Below, one piece after another: positions 8,366-16,533 of a DNA stretch of 64,000 nucleotides; position 1 is the first letter of the stretch, and every line of letters starts with the position of its first letter. The notes under the pieces are model-generated. The model was not told where the DNA came from and did no database searches. It saw nothing but the letters and a program-made list of their open reading frames with translations. A program made the translations under genes and the position numbers. Origin of the DNA: Micromonospora sp. C31 (GTDB lineage Bacteria; Actinomycetota; Actinomycetes; Mycobacteriales; Micromonosporaceae); the NCBI RefSeq assembly GCF_018070575.1, contig NZ_JAGPXN010000008.1, forward strand, positions 1-64,000. Reading direction: 5' to 3'.

Positions 8366-9250
8366 GTGAGCAAGCGTCGAAAGAGCCAGCGGGCCGCCGA
8401 AGCCACCCCCAAGCGGGAGAAGGTGCGGGACATCTTCGTGCCCCGACCGTTCGAGGGGTTGGCCGACGAGCCGGAGTGGATCGCTCTGCGGGAGCTGGTG
8501 CCGGCCGCCTCGGCGCCGCTCCGGCTGGCCCCCGCCCTGGTCGAGGAGTTCGGCGACCGGGAGGTCGTCCTGGCCACCGTGCTGCCGATGGCAGCCCCGG
8601 CCGTGACGAAACCGGACGGCCGGGTCCTCATCGGGCTCCAGCGCCACCAGCAGTCGGGCGACGTCTCCCGCGACCTGGCCGAGGCGCTGCTCTGCGCGCT
8701 GCGGGTCGAGCCGGGCGGCACGGTGGCCGTGCCGCCGTTGCCCGGGCCGGGCCCCCGCCTGCAGGACGTCCTGGTCGACGGCCCGCTGGAGGTCAGCATG
8801 CACGACGGGTTCGAGTTCTGGCTCGACCCGGGGGCCGGCGACGACCCCAACGTGCAGGCGTCCCTGGAGCGGGCGAACGCCGCGATCTATCCGACCGTCC
8901 GGCTCGCCGCCGCCCGCGCCGCCTACTGGTGCCAGGTGCCGGAGAAGGCGCACGTGCGCTGGGTGCTGCCCGACGACGAGGACGCCGCGCTGGACGCGCT
9001 GGCCCGGCTGAGCGTGGCCGGCACGCTGGTCCTCGGCGAGAACACCCGGTTCGCGGGCATGTTCCGGGCCCACGGCCGGCTGGTGCCCGTCTGGGACCTG
9101 CCGGAGGACGTCCCGGCCGCCGACTGGGAACAGCCGGTCGCCGACTTCGCGAAGCGGTACGCGGAGGCGCTCACCGAGCCCGCTCCCCTGGACGCCGCCG
9201 GCCGGCGGGCCCGCCACGGCCTGCTCGGCCGGCAGCTCACCCTGCGCTGA
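8366..9250 (+). CDS. DUF5926 family protein
   Basis: A 294-residue protein with the basic opening SKRRKSQRAAEATPKREK followed by an acidic globular region without signal peptide or membrane segment. This opening and the phrase FVPRPFEGLADEPEWIALRE match, from memory, the actinobacterial DUF5926 family, sometimes labelled SecA-like on weak grounds. No catalytic motif is visible, so no function is assigned. The stop codon is followed after 6 bp by a strong hairpin shared with the convergent arginine deiminase gene. Confidence 0.75.
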   Translation: MSKRRKSQRAAEATPKREKVRDIFVPRPFEGLADEPEWIALRELVPAASAPLRLAPALVEEFGDREVVLATVLPMAAPAVTKPDGRVLIGLQRHQQSGDVSRDLAEALLCALRVEPGGTVAVPPLPGPGPRLQDVLVDGPLEVSMHDGFEFWLDPGAGDDPNVQASLERANAAIYPTVRLAAARAAYWCQVPEKAHVRWVLPDDEDAALDALARLSVAGTLVLGENTRFAGMFRAHGRLVPVWDLPEDVPAADWEQPVADFAKRYAEALTEPAPLDAAGRRARHGLLGRQLTLR

Positions 9251-9256
9251 GGTGTG

Positions 9257-9304
9257 AGGAAGGGCACCTTCCTATACCGAATACGTTAGGAAGGTGCCCT
9301 TCCT
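9257..9304. terminator. Bidirectional hairpin between convergent genes
   Basis: The 18-base arm AGGAAGGGCACCTTCCTA at 9257-9274 is exactly complementary to 9287-9304, with a 12-base loop. It lies between two convergent genes and overlaps the TAA stop codon of arcA at 9286-9288. It is well placed to stop transcription from both sides. Confidence 0.85.
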
Positions 9305-10515
9305 AACCCGCCCAGCGGCTCGCGGACCATGGGGCAGGACATGCAGCGTGGCCCGCCCCGGCCCGAACCCAGCTCCGAGCCGGCGATCGGGATGACCTCG
9401 ATGCCGGCCCGCTCCAGCTGCGCGTTGGTCTCGGTGTTGCGCTCGTAGCCCACGCAGAGCCGGGGCGCGATGGCCAGGGTGTTGTTGCCGTCGTCCCACT
9501 GCTCGCGTTCCGCCGTGACCGGGTCCAGACCGGTGTCGATGACCCGCAGCTGGGGCAGGTCCATCGCGTCGGCGGCGGCCCGCAGGAACGGCGCCGGGCC
9601 GTCGACCCGTGGATCCTCACCGTCCGCCCCGGCGATGACCGTGTACGCCGACAGCGTGTCTGCGATGTTCGGGTACATCAGCACGGCGTCGACGTCCACC
9701 ATCGTGCAGACGGTGTCCAGGTGCATGGTCGCCCGCTCCTGCGCGATCGGCACGACGAGGATGGTGTGCGCGAGCCCGGCGGCGAAGACCTGCCGGGCGA
9801 GGCGTTCCGCGCCGGCGGGGGTGGTCCGCTCGCCCACCCCGACGGCCAGCACCCCCGGCGCGAGGAGCAGCACGTCGCCGCCCTCCAGGTGCTCCATACC
9901 GGGCTGGTAGGCGAGCTCGGTGCCGGCGAACCGCGGATGGTGCCGGTAGATGGCGTCGGTCAGCGTGGTCTCCCGCCGCCGCGCCGGCATCGCCAGGCTG
10001 GTCACCCCGACCCGGTCGCCGACCCAGAACGAGGAGTCCCGGGTGAACAGCAGGTTCGGCAGCGGGTCGATGACGAAGTCGTGCCGGTCCATCAGGGTGT
10101 AGACGAGCCCGCCCGGCCGCTCCGGGCTGACCCGCAGTTCCTCGTGGGCCAGCCCGGCGGTGAGCACGTCGGCGAGCGCGACCGGGTCGAGGTACGCGAG
10201 GTGGTCGGCGACCCGGGCCCGCAGCGAGTCACCCAGCCGGGGCGAGCGGAGCACCTCCTCGGTGAGTTCGGCCCGCGCGTCGGCGACGGCGAGCGTCTCG
10301 GCGAGGAGGGTGGCGAGGTAGAGCACCTCGACCCCGCGCTCGCGCAGCGCGGCGGCGAAGGCGTCGTGCTCCTCCTGGGCCCGCTCGACCCAGGGGATGG
10401 CGTCGAAGAGGAGCGAGTCGTTGTTGCGGGGGGTGAGCCGGGCGAGCTCGGGACCGGGGCGGTGCAGCAGGACCGTCCCGAGCCGACCGACTTCGCTGTC
10501 CACGTAGTGGGTCAC
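9286..10515 (-). CDS. arcA: Arginine deiminase
   Basis: A 409-residue cytoplasmic enzyme that hydrolyses arginine to citrulline and ammonia, the first step of the arginine deiminase pathway. The N-terminal motif [19 protein letters not shown], the substrate-binding [12 protein letters not shown], the catalytic His in [30 protein letters not shown] and the nucleophile Cys in CMSCPMVRE are all present, and the length is normal. The GTG at 10515 is chosen because it gives the family start VTHYVDSE. The genes for carbamoyltransferase and carbamate kinase are not adjacent. The stop codon is inside the downstream hairpin, and an ARG-box-like palindrome lies about 50 bp upstream of the start, so ArgR control is plausible. 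Confidence 0.95.
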   Translation of the reverse strand: MTHYVDSEVGRLGTVLLHRPGPELARLTPRNNDSLLFDAIPWVERAQEEHDAFAAALRERGVEVLYLATLLAETLAVADARAELTEEVLRSPRLGDSLRARVADHLAYLDPVALADVLTAGLAHEELRVSPERPGGLVYTLMDRHDFVIDPLPNLLFTRDSSFWVGDRVGVTSLAMPARRRETTLTDAIYRHHPRFAGTELAYQPGMEHLEGGDVLLLAPGVLAVGVGERTTPAGAERLARQVFAAGLAHTILVVPIAQERATMHLDTVCTMVDVDAVLMYPNIADTLSAYTVIAGADGEDPRVDGPAPFLRAAADAMDLPQLRVIDTGLDPVTAEREQWDDGNNTLAIAPRLCVGYERNTETNAQLERAGIEVIPIAGSELGSGRGGPRCMSCPMVREPLGGLGRAPS

Positions 10516-10562
10516 CCTCGCAGCGTAGGGCAGGGTTTGGCGGCATCCGATAAAACAGGGGT

Positions 10563-10583
10563 GGATGAATATGGCATTCATCC
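10563..10583. promoter_or_regulatory. ARG-box-like palindrome upstream of arcA
   Basis: GGATGAAT-ATGGC-ATTCATCC is a perfect 8-bp inverted repeat with a 5-bp centre. The half sites TGAAT/ATTCA are those of the classical ArgR operator, although the usual centre is 4 bp. It sits 48 bp upstream of arcA and about 95 bp upstream of the divergent gene at 10679. Confidence 0.5.
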
Positions 10584-10678
10584 GCACTCACTCCGGCGTT
10601 CCAACTTGCCGACACGGGGGACTGGCAACGTAGGGTAGTGAGGACATAACTTCGAGGGACCTTTTGCCGGAGGTCGCG

Positions 10679-11419
10679 ATGACTGTCTTTCCCGCTCGTC
10701 GAGCCGCACCGTCCGCCCGGGCACTGCCGCCCGTGGCGGTGCCACATCCCCGGATGGAGTCGCCGGGGGTGCTCACACCCGTCCGTCCGTCCCCGTTGGA
10801 GTGGGCCCGCCGCCGCCGGGCGGAACGGGGCGCCCGGCGGCTGGAGGCGGCCGGGGCACGGGCGCTCGGCCGGCTCGACCATCTCGGGCCCGCGTGGCAC
10901 GTCATCGAGTGGCCCCGCACGGACGCCTCCGACCTCCTGCTCGACCACGAACGCGACGAACGCGCAGGCTTCCTCGCCATCGGGCCGAGCGGGCTCTTCG
11001 CGGTCACCATCGCCGACCACGGCCGTGCCCGGGTGCTGGTCGCCGGCGACGTGGTCCAGATCAACGGGAAGCGGCCGCCGTACGTGGCCGAGGCCCGCCG
11101 CGACGCCAAGCGCGCCAGCAAGGCCCTCTCCGACGCGGTGGGGCTGGCGATCCCGGTGACGCCGGTGCTGACCTTCGTCGGCTCCGGCGTGATCAGCGTC
11201 TACGGCCTGCCGAAGGACTGCCTCATGGCCACCCACCGCGAGCTGGACCGCCTGCTCGTCGCCGGGGGGAGCCGGATCAGCCCGGCCACGGCCGAGAAGC
11301 TGTCCCGGGTCGCGCAGCACCCGGAGACCTGGATGAACGGCGCGTACCGTCCGGCCGCCGACTACCGGTGGTACGAGGGCGGCCGAACGGCCGCTGACAA
11401 GCCGGCCAACCGACGGTAA
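10679..11419 (+). CDS. NERD-like domain protein, probably inactive as a nuclease
   Basis: A 246-residue protein with weak resemblance to the nuclease-related NERD fold: AGFLAIGPSGLFAVTIADHGRARVLVAGDVVQ followed by AEARRDAKRASKALSDAVG and VTPVLTFVGSG. In active NERD proteins the third strand reads like FVIDTK; here it is FAVTIAD, so the usual Asp/Lys pair is missing. The N-terminal 50 residues are Pro/Arg rich. ATG 10679 is chosen over the upstream TTG 10664 because CCGGAGG at 10667-10673 is spaced 5 nt from it. The gene is divergent from arcA. The fold assignment is tentative. Confidence 0.55.
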   Translation: MTVFPARRAAPSARALPPVAVPHPRMESPGVLTPVRPSPLEWARRRRAERGARRLEAAGARALGRLDHLGPAWHVIEWPRTDASDLLLDHERDERAGFLAIGPSGLFAVTIADHGRARVLVAGDVVQINGKRPPYVAEARRDAKRASKALSDAVGLAIPVTPVLTFVGSGVISVYGLPKDCLMATHRELDRLLVAGGSRISPATAEKLSRVAQHPETWMNGAYRPAADYRWYEGGRTAADKPANRR

Positions 11420-11595
11420 CGTCACCGGCGACGCCACGCACCCGGGCGCCGGTCGGCACCCGTCGGCCGCGCCGTCGCCGGCCGCCTGGTCAGGGCATTC
11501 CCTCACCCACCGGCGGCCCGGTGACCCCGCGCGGTCGGCAACACCCGCGACGACCGGCTAGCGTGGACGGACCGTCGGTGTACATAGGAGGCGCG

Positions 11596-12054
11596 GTGGC
11601 CCACGTCGAACTCTCGCTCTCAGACGTGTTCGTGCCGACGGCGGGAACCTCGACAGGGCAGGAGTTCGACAACCTCGGTCGGTGGTCGTCGACGGTCTCC
11701 CACGCCGACGAGCCGTGTCTGCTCATCGACGCCGGGACGAGGGTCGTCGCCGTCTCCGCCGCCGGTTGCGAACTGCTCTGCCTGGGCCACCCGGAGGACG
11801 TGACCGGGCTGCCGTTGCTCGCCGGCGGGCTGCGGCTGCTCGACTTCACCGCCAACCGCTGCGAGCTGACCGAGCCCGAGATCGACAAGATCCCGCCCCT
11901 GCTCGCCCTCTCCTCCGGGCGCCTGGCCCGCGGGCTGCTCCGGGTCCAGGGCGCGTCGACCGACGCGCCGGACTCGACCGTCGACGCGATCTCCACCCCG
12001 GTGTTCACCGACGGGACGGTCGCCGGTTCGCTCACGTTCTTCTCCCCGGTCTGA
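11596..12054 (+). CDS. PAS-like domain protein
   Basis: A 152-residue protein with a central PAS-like stretch (EPCLLIDAGTRVVAVSAAGCELLCLG) and a C-terminal sheet (ISTPVFTDGTVAGSLTFFSPV). There is no attached output domain, signal peptide or membrane segment, so it may be a small sensor or protein-interaction module. The GTG at 11596 is selected for its upstream AGGAGG at 11586-11591. It stands alone between divergent or distantly spaced genes, and no ligand can be inferred. Confidence 0.65.
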   Translation: MAHVELSLSDVFVPTAGTSTGQEFDNLGRWSSTVSHADEPCLLIDAGTRVVAVSAAGCELLCLGHPEDVTGLPLLAGGLRLLDFTANRCELTEPEIDKIPPLLALSSGRLARGLLRVQGASTDAPDSTVDAISTPVFTDGTVAGSLTFFSPV

Positions 12055-12117
12055 CCAGCGGCGGGATGTGGCGTTCGCCGCACGCGGCGAATCTGGGGCC
12101 GGCCCGCACCGAGGCCG

Positions 12118-12123
12118 TAAGGT
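12118..12123 (+). promoter_or_regulatory. -10-like TAAGGT before the ACT-domain gene
   Basis: TAAGGT ends 6 nt before the ATG at 12130, again the leaderless arrangement. Confidence 0.35.
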
Positions 12124-12129
12124 GCCCTC

Positions 12130-12519
12130 ATGCTCGATATCGTCCTGCTGCCGGGGAAGTACGCCGTGTGCCGCCTGGCCGCCGGCTCCGCCCTGCCGAC
12201 CGGGTTGTCGGGTGGGCTGAGCGACGGCGACGTCGTCACGGTGAGCTGGACGGCCGAGGGCATCTCGCTGATCTGCCCCGCCGACCGGGCGCCCGAGCAG
12301 GCCGTCGGGGAGACCGCCTGGCGCTGTCTGCGGGTCGCCGAGCCGCTCGACCTGGCGGTCAGCGGCACCCTCGCCGCGCTGGTGGATCCGCTCGCCGCGG
12401 CCCGGGTCAGCGTGGTCGCATTCTCCACCTACGACACCGACTACCTGCTGGTTCCCGCCGTACGGCTCCGCGAGGCGACCGCCGCGCTGGAACGTGCCGG
12501 CCATCGTGTCCTCGGCTGA
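12130..12519 (+). CDS. ACT-domain (CASTOR/GATS-like) protein
   Basis: A 129-residue protein that appears to hold two small ACT-type folds. The beginning LDIVLLPGKYAVCRL and the end VSVVAFSTYDTDYLLVPAVRLREATAALERAGH resemble the ACT proteins related to CASTOR, which bind amino acids. No enzyme domain is attached. It probably acts as a cytoplasmic amino-acid sensor, although the ligand is unknown. The spacing from TAAGGT suggests a leaderless mRNA. Confidence 0.7.
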   Translation: MLDIVLLPGKYAVCRLAAGSALPTGLSGGLSDGDVVTVSWTAEGISLICPADRAPEQAVGETAWRCLRVAEPLDLAVSGTLAALVDPLAAARVSVVAFSTYDTDYLLVPAVRLREATAALERAGHRVLG

Positions 12520-12602
12520 TCTTCACCCGGCCGCCGGTTCCTCCTAGGATGGGCTCGGCCTCCCGGCCGCAGTGACGCTTCCCGATGTCCCGAGGATCGG
12601 CT

Positions 12603-13298
12603 GTGCCGCCCACCCCCTCGCGCCACGACACCCCCGCCCGACCGCCCGGCCCCGCCGCCGGGCCCGGAGCGGGTCGGTCGCGCCCCCGCCCCGGCCGGCC
12701 ACCGGGTCCACCCTGGCCGGTCGTCGGCACCTCGCGCCCCGCCCCGCCGCCGTACCCCCGCCGCTTCACGGCGGTGCCGCACCCCCGCCGCCTCGTCGCC
12801 GTCGCGCTGCTGGTCACGTTGGCCCTGGCGGGCTGCGGCACCCCGCCGGAGCTGCGCCGCCCCGCCCCGACCACCGCACCGGCCCGCACCGCCGTCACCG
12901 CTGGGCCCACCGCCACACCGACGCCGCCGCCCGCCGACGGCCTGCCCGGCGGGACGCTCACCCCCACACCCGACCCCGGGCTGGTCGCGGTCCCGTGCCC
13001 GGACGGCCCCTCGGGGGCCCGGATCATGAACCTGGTGCGAGGCCGGGGCGGCGTGCTGCCGAGCGGTGTCCGGGTCCGCGTGCGGACCGGGCCGCTCTGC
13101 GCCGGCGAGTGGCACTACACCGTGCTCGACGTCACCGGGCACGAGATGCTCCAGGTGGTCACGCAGGGCCGGCCGGGTGCTCCGCGGCTGGTCACCGCCG
13201 GCACAGACGTCTGCACCGCCGAAGTCCGTGCCGCCGGGCCGCCCGGCATCCGGACGCGCGTCTGCGACGCCGGGTCGCTCGGCGTACCGGGTGCGTAG
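12603..13298 (+). CDS. Putative lipoprotein, unknown function
   Basis: The protein has a long Pro/Arg-rich N-terminal part, then RRLVAVALLVTLALAGC, which is a lipoprotein signal peptide with lipobox LAGC. A Thr/Pro linker and a small extracytoplasmic domain with four Cys (VPCPDG, GPLCAGEW, DVCTAE, RVCDAG) follow. The start is uncertain. GTG 12603 has GAGGA at 12592-12596 upstream; ATG 12585 is also in frame; GTG 12774 would give an ordinary signal peptide of about 20 residues and may be the true start. No family was recognised. It ends 9 bp before pheA. Confidence 0.6.
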   Translation: MPPTPSRHDTPARPPGPAAGPGAGRSRPRPGRPPGPPWPVVGTSRPAPPPYPRRFTAVPHPRRLVAVALLVTLALAGCGTPPELRRPAPTTAPARTAVTAGPTATPTPPPADGLPGGTLTPTPDPGLVAVPCPDGPSGARIMNLVRGRGGVLPSGVRVRVRTGPLCAGEWHYTVLDVTGHEMLQVVTQGRPGAPRLVTAGTDVCTAEVRAAGPPGIRTRVCDAGSLGVPGA

Positions 13299-13301
13299 GC
13301 T
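13296..13301 (+). promoter_or_regulatory. -10-like TAGGCT before pheA
   Basis: TAGGCT ends 6 nt before the ATG at 13308 and overlaps the stop codon of the preceding gene, so pheA probably has its own leaderless promoter. Confidence 0.45.
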
Positions 13302-13307
13302 GTCGCC

Positions 13308-14261
13308 ATGCCGGGAACACCGCCGACGCGCTTCGCCTACCTCGGGCCGGAGGGCACCTTCGCCGAGCAGGCGTTGAACAGCATCCCCGCCGCCGAGCGG
13401 GGCAGCCGCACGCCGGCCCGCAGCGTGCCGGAGGCGCTGGAGAGCGTACGGGCCGGGGAGGCGGACGCGGCCCTGGTGCCGTTGGAGAACTCGATCGGCG
13501 GCGCGGTCGGGGTGACCCTGGACGAACTCGCCGAGGGCGAACCCCTGGTGATCACCCGCGAGGTGATCCTGCCGGTCGAGTTCGTGCTCGCCGCACGGCC
13601 CGGCCGGGCGCTCCCGCAGGTGCGCAGCGTCGCCGCCCACCCGCAGGCGTCCACCCAGTGCCGGGGCTGGCTGCACGCGCACCTGCCCGACGCCGTCGTG
13701 GTCGACGTGCTCTCCAACGGGGCGGCCGCCGCCGGGGCCGCGGCCGGCGACTACGACGCGGCGATCTGCGCCCCGATCGGGGCCGTCCGGCACCGGCTCG
13801 ACGTGCTCGCCGACAAGATCGCCGACCATCCGGACGCGGTGACCCGCTTCGCGCTGGTGTCCCGCCCCGGACCGCCCCCGCCGCCGACCGGCGACGACGT
13901 CACGTCCCTGGCGGTCTACATCGCACACGACCGGGTGGGCGCGCTGCTGTCGGTGCTGATGGAGCTGGCCGTCCGTGGGGTCAACATGAGCCGGATCGAG
14001 TCCCGCCCGACCGGGGAGGCCCTCGGCCGCTACGTCTTCTTCCTCGACTGCACGGGGCACGTGGCGGACGTGCGGCTCGGCGAGGCGTTGCAGGGGCTGC
14101 GCCGGGTCTGCGCCGACGTGCGTTTCCTGGGCTCGTACCCCCGGCACCGGTTCCCCGGGGAGGGCGACCGCCCGGTCCCGGCCCCCGCCGGCCTCACGGA
14201 CGCCGACTACGCCGACGCCGCAGCCTGGCTGGCCCGCCTGCGCGCCGGCGGTCTCGGCTGA
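13308..14261 (+). CDS. pheA: Prephenate dehydratase
   Basis: A 317-residue monofunctional enzyme converting prephenate to phenylpyruvate in phenylalanine synthesis. The opening FAYLGPEGTFAEQAL, LVPLENSIGGAV and the TRF motif in DAVTRFALVSRP define the catalytic domain (about 1-190). A regulatory ACT domain follows (about 200-290) with the ESRP motif in RIESRPTGEALGRYVFFLDC, which binds phenylalanine for feedback inhibition. There is no chorismate mutase domain, as is common in actinobacteria. The length is normal. Confidence 0.95.
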   Translation: MPGTPPTRFAYLGPEGTFAEQALNSIPAAERGSRTPARSVPEALESVRAGEADAALVPLENSIGGAVGVTLDELAEGEPLVITREVILPVEFVLAARPGRALPQVRSVAAHPQASTQCRGWLHAHLPDAVVVDVLSNGAAAAGAAAGDYDAAICAPIGAVRHRLDVLADKIADHPDAVTRFALVSRPGPPPPPTGDDVTSLAVYIAHDRVGALLSVLMELAVRGVNMSRIESRPTGEALGRYVFFLDCTGHVADVRLGEALQGLRRVCADVRFLGSYPRHRFPGEGDRPVPAPAGLTDADYADAAAWLARLRAGGLG

Positions 14262-14384
14262 CGGCAGCCCGCGGCGACAGCGGGGCCCGTCTCGCGGCCA
14301 CGACCGGCGAGCCGGCGACGGCACCGCCCCCGACCGGCACCGGATCCGGCGGGGCCGGTGCGGGGGCGGAGCGGGCGATGCGGG

Positions 14385-15107
14385 TCAGCTGAGCAGGCCG
14401 CCGAGCAGTCCGCCCTGCTGCTCCTGGGAACCGCTGCCCATGACGGGCGGCTCCTCGGAGGGCTGGACGACGACGAAGCCCTGACCGGCGAAGCTCATCG
14501 TGAACGACTCGCCGGTGCTGCGGCCGAGCAGCGTGCCGAGACCGAGCTGCTCGGCGCGGTGGTAGCCGATCTGGAGGTTGGCCGACCAGCAGACCGCCGC
14601 CTGCGGGTCGACGTAGGTGGGGGCGTCGACGCTGAGCACCACCGGGGTGCCCTTGGTGGTGATGGCGATCCGACCGTGACCGCTGAAGACGCAGTTGAAC
14701 AGGCCCGACGACGACGCCATGCCGGCCCCGCCCACCATCCGGATGTCGTACTGGAGGGTCGAGTCGAAGGCCAGCACGCTGGAGCCGTTGATGGAGAGCG
14801 CGTCGCCGGGCTCCAGGTCGATGACGTGCACGTCCTTGGCCAGGTCGGCGAGGAAGACGTCGCCCCGGCCGGAGACCTTCATCAGCGGGACGCCCTCGCC
14901 GGTCAGCTTCTGCTTGAGGAACTTGCCCAGCCCGCCGGAGCCGAGCGCCTGGAACTGCACCTGCCCCTGGTAGGCGACCATGGACCCGACCCGGGCCATC
15001 GCCTCGCCGTTGAGCTCGATCTTCAACATCTTGGAGTTCTGCAGCCGCATGCCGGGCTGCGCGGACTCCTTCTCAAGGTTCTCCGCCGAGAACAGCTCGC
15101 TGCGCAT
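14385..15107 (-). CDS. AIM24 family protein
   Basis: A 240-residue AIM24/TIGR00266-type beta-helix protein. Characteristic parts are MLKIELNGEAMARVGSMVAYQG near the start, FLADLAKDVHVIDLEPGD and the Gly-rich tail GGLLGGLLS. The ATG at 15107 is preceded by GGAGGCATTT on the minus strand, a strong ribosome site. The molecular function of the family is not established. No signal peptide is seen. The gene stands alone, convergent with pheA. Confidence 0.85.
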   Translation of the reverse strand: MRSELFSAENLEKESAQPGMRLQNSKMLKIELNGEAMARVGSMVAYQGQVQFQALGSGGLGKFLKQKLTGEGVPLMKVSGRGDVFLADLAKDVHVIDLEPGDALSINGSSVLAFDSTLQYDIRMVGGAGMASSSGLFNCVFSGHGRIAITTKGTPVVLSVDAPTYVDPQAAVCWSANLQIGYHRAEQLGLGTLLGRSTGESFTMSFAGQGFVVVQPSEEPPVMGSGSQEQQGGLLGGLLS

Positions 15108-15235
15108 TTGAAATGCCTCCTGAGTTCGTGTACCTGGTGCGACGGTAGGCGACGGTGGCAACCGCCGACCACCGGCCGACCGGCCGGCACGCCCACCGGA
15201 CCGGCACCGCACCCACGGGCCGCCCGTCGGGTTGG

Positions 15236-15310
15236 GGCCGCCGGTCAGGCCCCAGCCCGGGCCGCCGGTCAGCCCCAGCCCGGGCCGCCGGTCAGCCCCA
15301 GCCCAGCTCG
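15236..15310. repeat. Tandem repeat at the 3' end of the zincin gene
   Basis: Three copies of a 23-24 bp unit (core CCGGTCAG...CCCAGCCCGGG) begin at 15241, 15265 and 15288. The last copy contains the stop codon and final codons of the adjacent minus-strand gene, so the array looks like repeated copies of that gene's tail. Confidence 0.75.
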
Positions 15311-15651
15311 TGCAGGCGGGCGTCGTCGATGCCGAAGTGGTGGGCGATCTCGTGCACCACCGTCACCGCGACCTCGTCGACGACGTCCTCGTCGCCGTCG
15401 CAGATGCGCAGGATGGGGTTGCGGTAGATCAGGATGCGGTCCGGGAGCACGCCGGCGTAGTCCCAGCCCCGTTCGGTGAGGGCGTGCCCCTCGTAGAGGC
15501 CGAGCAGGTCCTCGCCGGGGGGCGGGTCTTCCTCCACCAGGATCACGACGTTGCTCATCAGGGCGAGAAGTTCCTCGGGCACCTCGTCGAGCGCGTCGCC
15601 GACCAGCTCCTCGAAGCGCTCGCGACTCATCTCCACCGGCACCCCACCCAT
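15292..15651 (-). CDS. Small metallopeptidase-like protein (zincin_1)
   Basis: A protein of up to 119 residues with the zinc motif HEIAHH in VVHEIAHHFGIDDARLHELGW. DRILIYRNPILRIC is typical of this small family of predicted metallopeptidases. The start is ambiguous: ATG 15651, GTG 15642 or ATG 15630 (beginning MSRERFEELV). A minimal zincin of this size has no signal peptide and is probably cytoplasmic. Substrate unknown. Both flanks carry GC-rich tandem repeats. Confidence 0.8.
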   Translation of the reverse strand: MGGVPVEMSRERFEELVGDALDEVPEELLALMSNVVILVEEDPPPGEDLLGLYEGHALTERGWDYAGVLPDRILIYRNPILRICDGDEDVVDEVAVTVVHEIAHHFGIDDARLHELGWG

Positions 15652-15678
15652 TCTGCCCGACGACCCGGCCCGCCCGCG

Positions 15679-15788
15679 CCGCTCGGGACCCGCGGACCGT
15701 CGGCGTCGGTCGGGACCCGCGGCCCGCCCGCGTCGGTCGGGACCAGGGGACCCGCCCGCGTCGGTCGGGACCCGGGGACCCGCCCGTG
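15679..15788. repeat. 27-28 bp tandem repeat, about four units
   Basis: Units beginning TCGGTCGGGACC start at 15706, 15733 and 15761, with a diverged unit at 15679. The array lies in the gap between the zincin start and the OsmC gene. It is non-coding in any convincing frame. Confidence 0.7.
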
Positions 15789-15895
15789 TCGGCGCCGTGG
15801 GCGGAGAGCCTCGCGCCGGGTCGGGCCCGCCGCACGCCCGCGCCGGTCGGCTCGGCGGACCGCCACGAGGAGCGTGACTCCCCGTGGCGGTCGAC

Positions 15896-15967
15896 GCCGA
15901 GGGCCGGGACGGTGCCGAGGGCCGGGACGGTGCCGAGGGCCGGGACGGTGCCGAGGGCCGGGACGGT
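15896..15967. repeat. Perfect 18 bp x 4 tandem repeat
   Basis: GCCGAGGGCCGGGACGGT is repeated four times without error at 15896-15967, directly against the stop codon of the OsmC gene (15967-15969). Confidence 0.9.
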
Positions 15968-16398
15968 CAGGAGGCGAGGCGGGCGGTCAGGCTGATCCGG
16001 GCGCCCGGGGCGAGCAGGCGGGAGATCGGGCAGTTCTCCTTGGCGGTCTCGGCGAGCTTGCTGAACTGCGCCTCGTCGATGCCCGGCACCTCGCCGACGG
16101 TGTCCAGCTCGATCCGGGTCACCGTCATTCCGGCGTCGGTCTTGTCGAGGTGGACCTTGGCGGTGGTCTCCACCGAGGTGGGCGGCGAGCCGGCGTCGGC
16201 GAGCGCCTTCGAGAACGCCATCGAGAAGCAGCCGGCATGGGCCGCGCCGATCAGTTCCTCGGGGTTGGTGCCCTCACCCTCCTCGAAACGGGACTTGAAG
16301 GAGTAGTCCCCCTGCAACCCGCCCTTGCCGGTGCGGATCGTGCCGGACCCCTCGGTGAGGTTGCCCTGCCACTGTGCGGAAGCGGTACGGATAGGCAT
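15967..16398 (-). CDS. OsmC family peroxiredoxin
   Basis: A 143-residue OsmC-type protein that reduces organic hydroperoxides through two Cys residues. The peroxidatic Cys is in IGAAHAGCFSMAFSKAL and the resolving Cys in AKENCPISRLL; the conserved Glu/Arg region FEEGEGTNPEEL is also present. Full length for the family, cytoplasmic. The stop codon abuts an 18-bp tandem repeat array. Three copies of CGTTCACG lie in the upstream gap and could be a regulatory site. Confidence 0.92.
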   Translation of the reverse strand: MPIRTASAQWQGNLTEGSGTIRTGKGGLQGDYSFKSRFEEGEGTNPEELIGAAHAGCFSMAFSKALADAGSPPTSVETTAKVHLDKTDAGMTVTRIELDTVGEVPGIDEAQFSKLAETAKENCPISRLLAPGARISLTARLAS

Positions 16399-16435
16399 GC
16401 AACCGAAGCTAGCCCACCGGGCACCGGCCCGCGAC

Positions 16436-16519
16436 CGTTCACGCCCCGCACCGGCGACCGTTCACGCTCCGCGTCGTCGGGTGCGTGCTGTGTCATGATT
16501 CGGGGCAGGCCCGTGAACG
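16436..16519. promoter_or_regulatory. Three CGTTCACG octamers between divergent genes
   Basis: CGTTCACG occurs directly at 16436-16443 and 16459-16466, 23 bp apart, and inverted (CGTGAACG) at 16512-16519. All three lie in the 135-bp gap between divergent genes for OsmC and a membrane protein, which suggests a shared regulator. Confidence 0.4.
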
Positions 16520-16533
16520 CGGAAGGGTGGCCG

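Noticed and set aside
15236..15967. A CRISPR array
   Set aside because: The units are contiguous tandem repeats with no unique spacers, and no cas genes are nearby.
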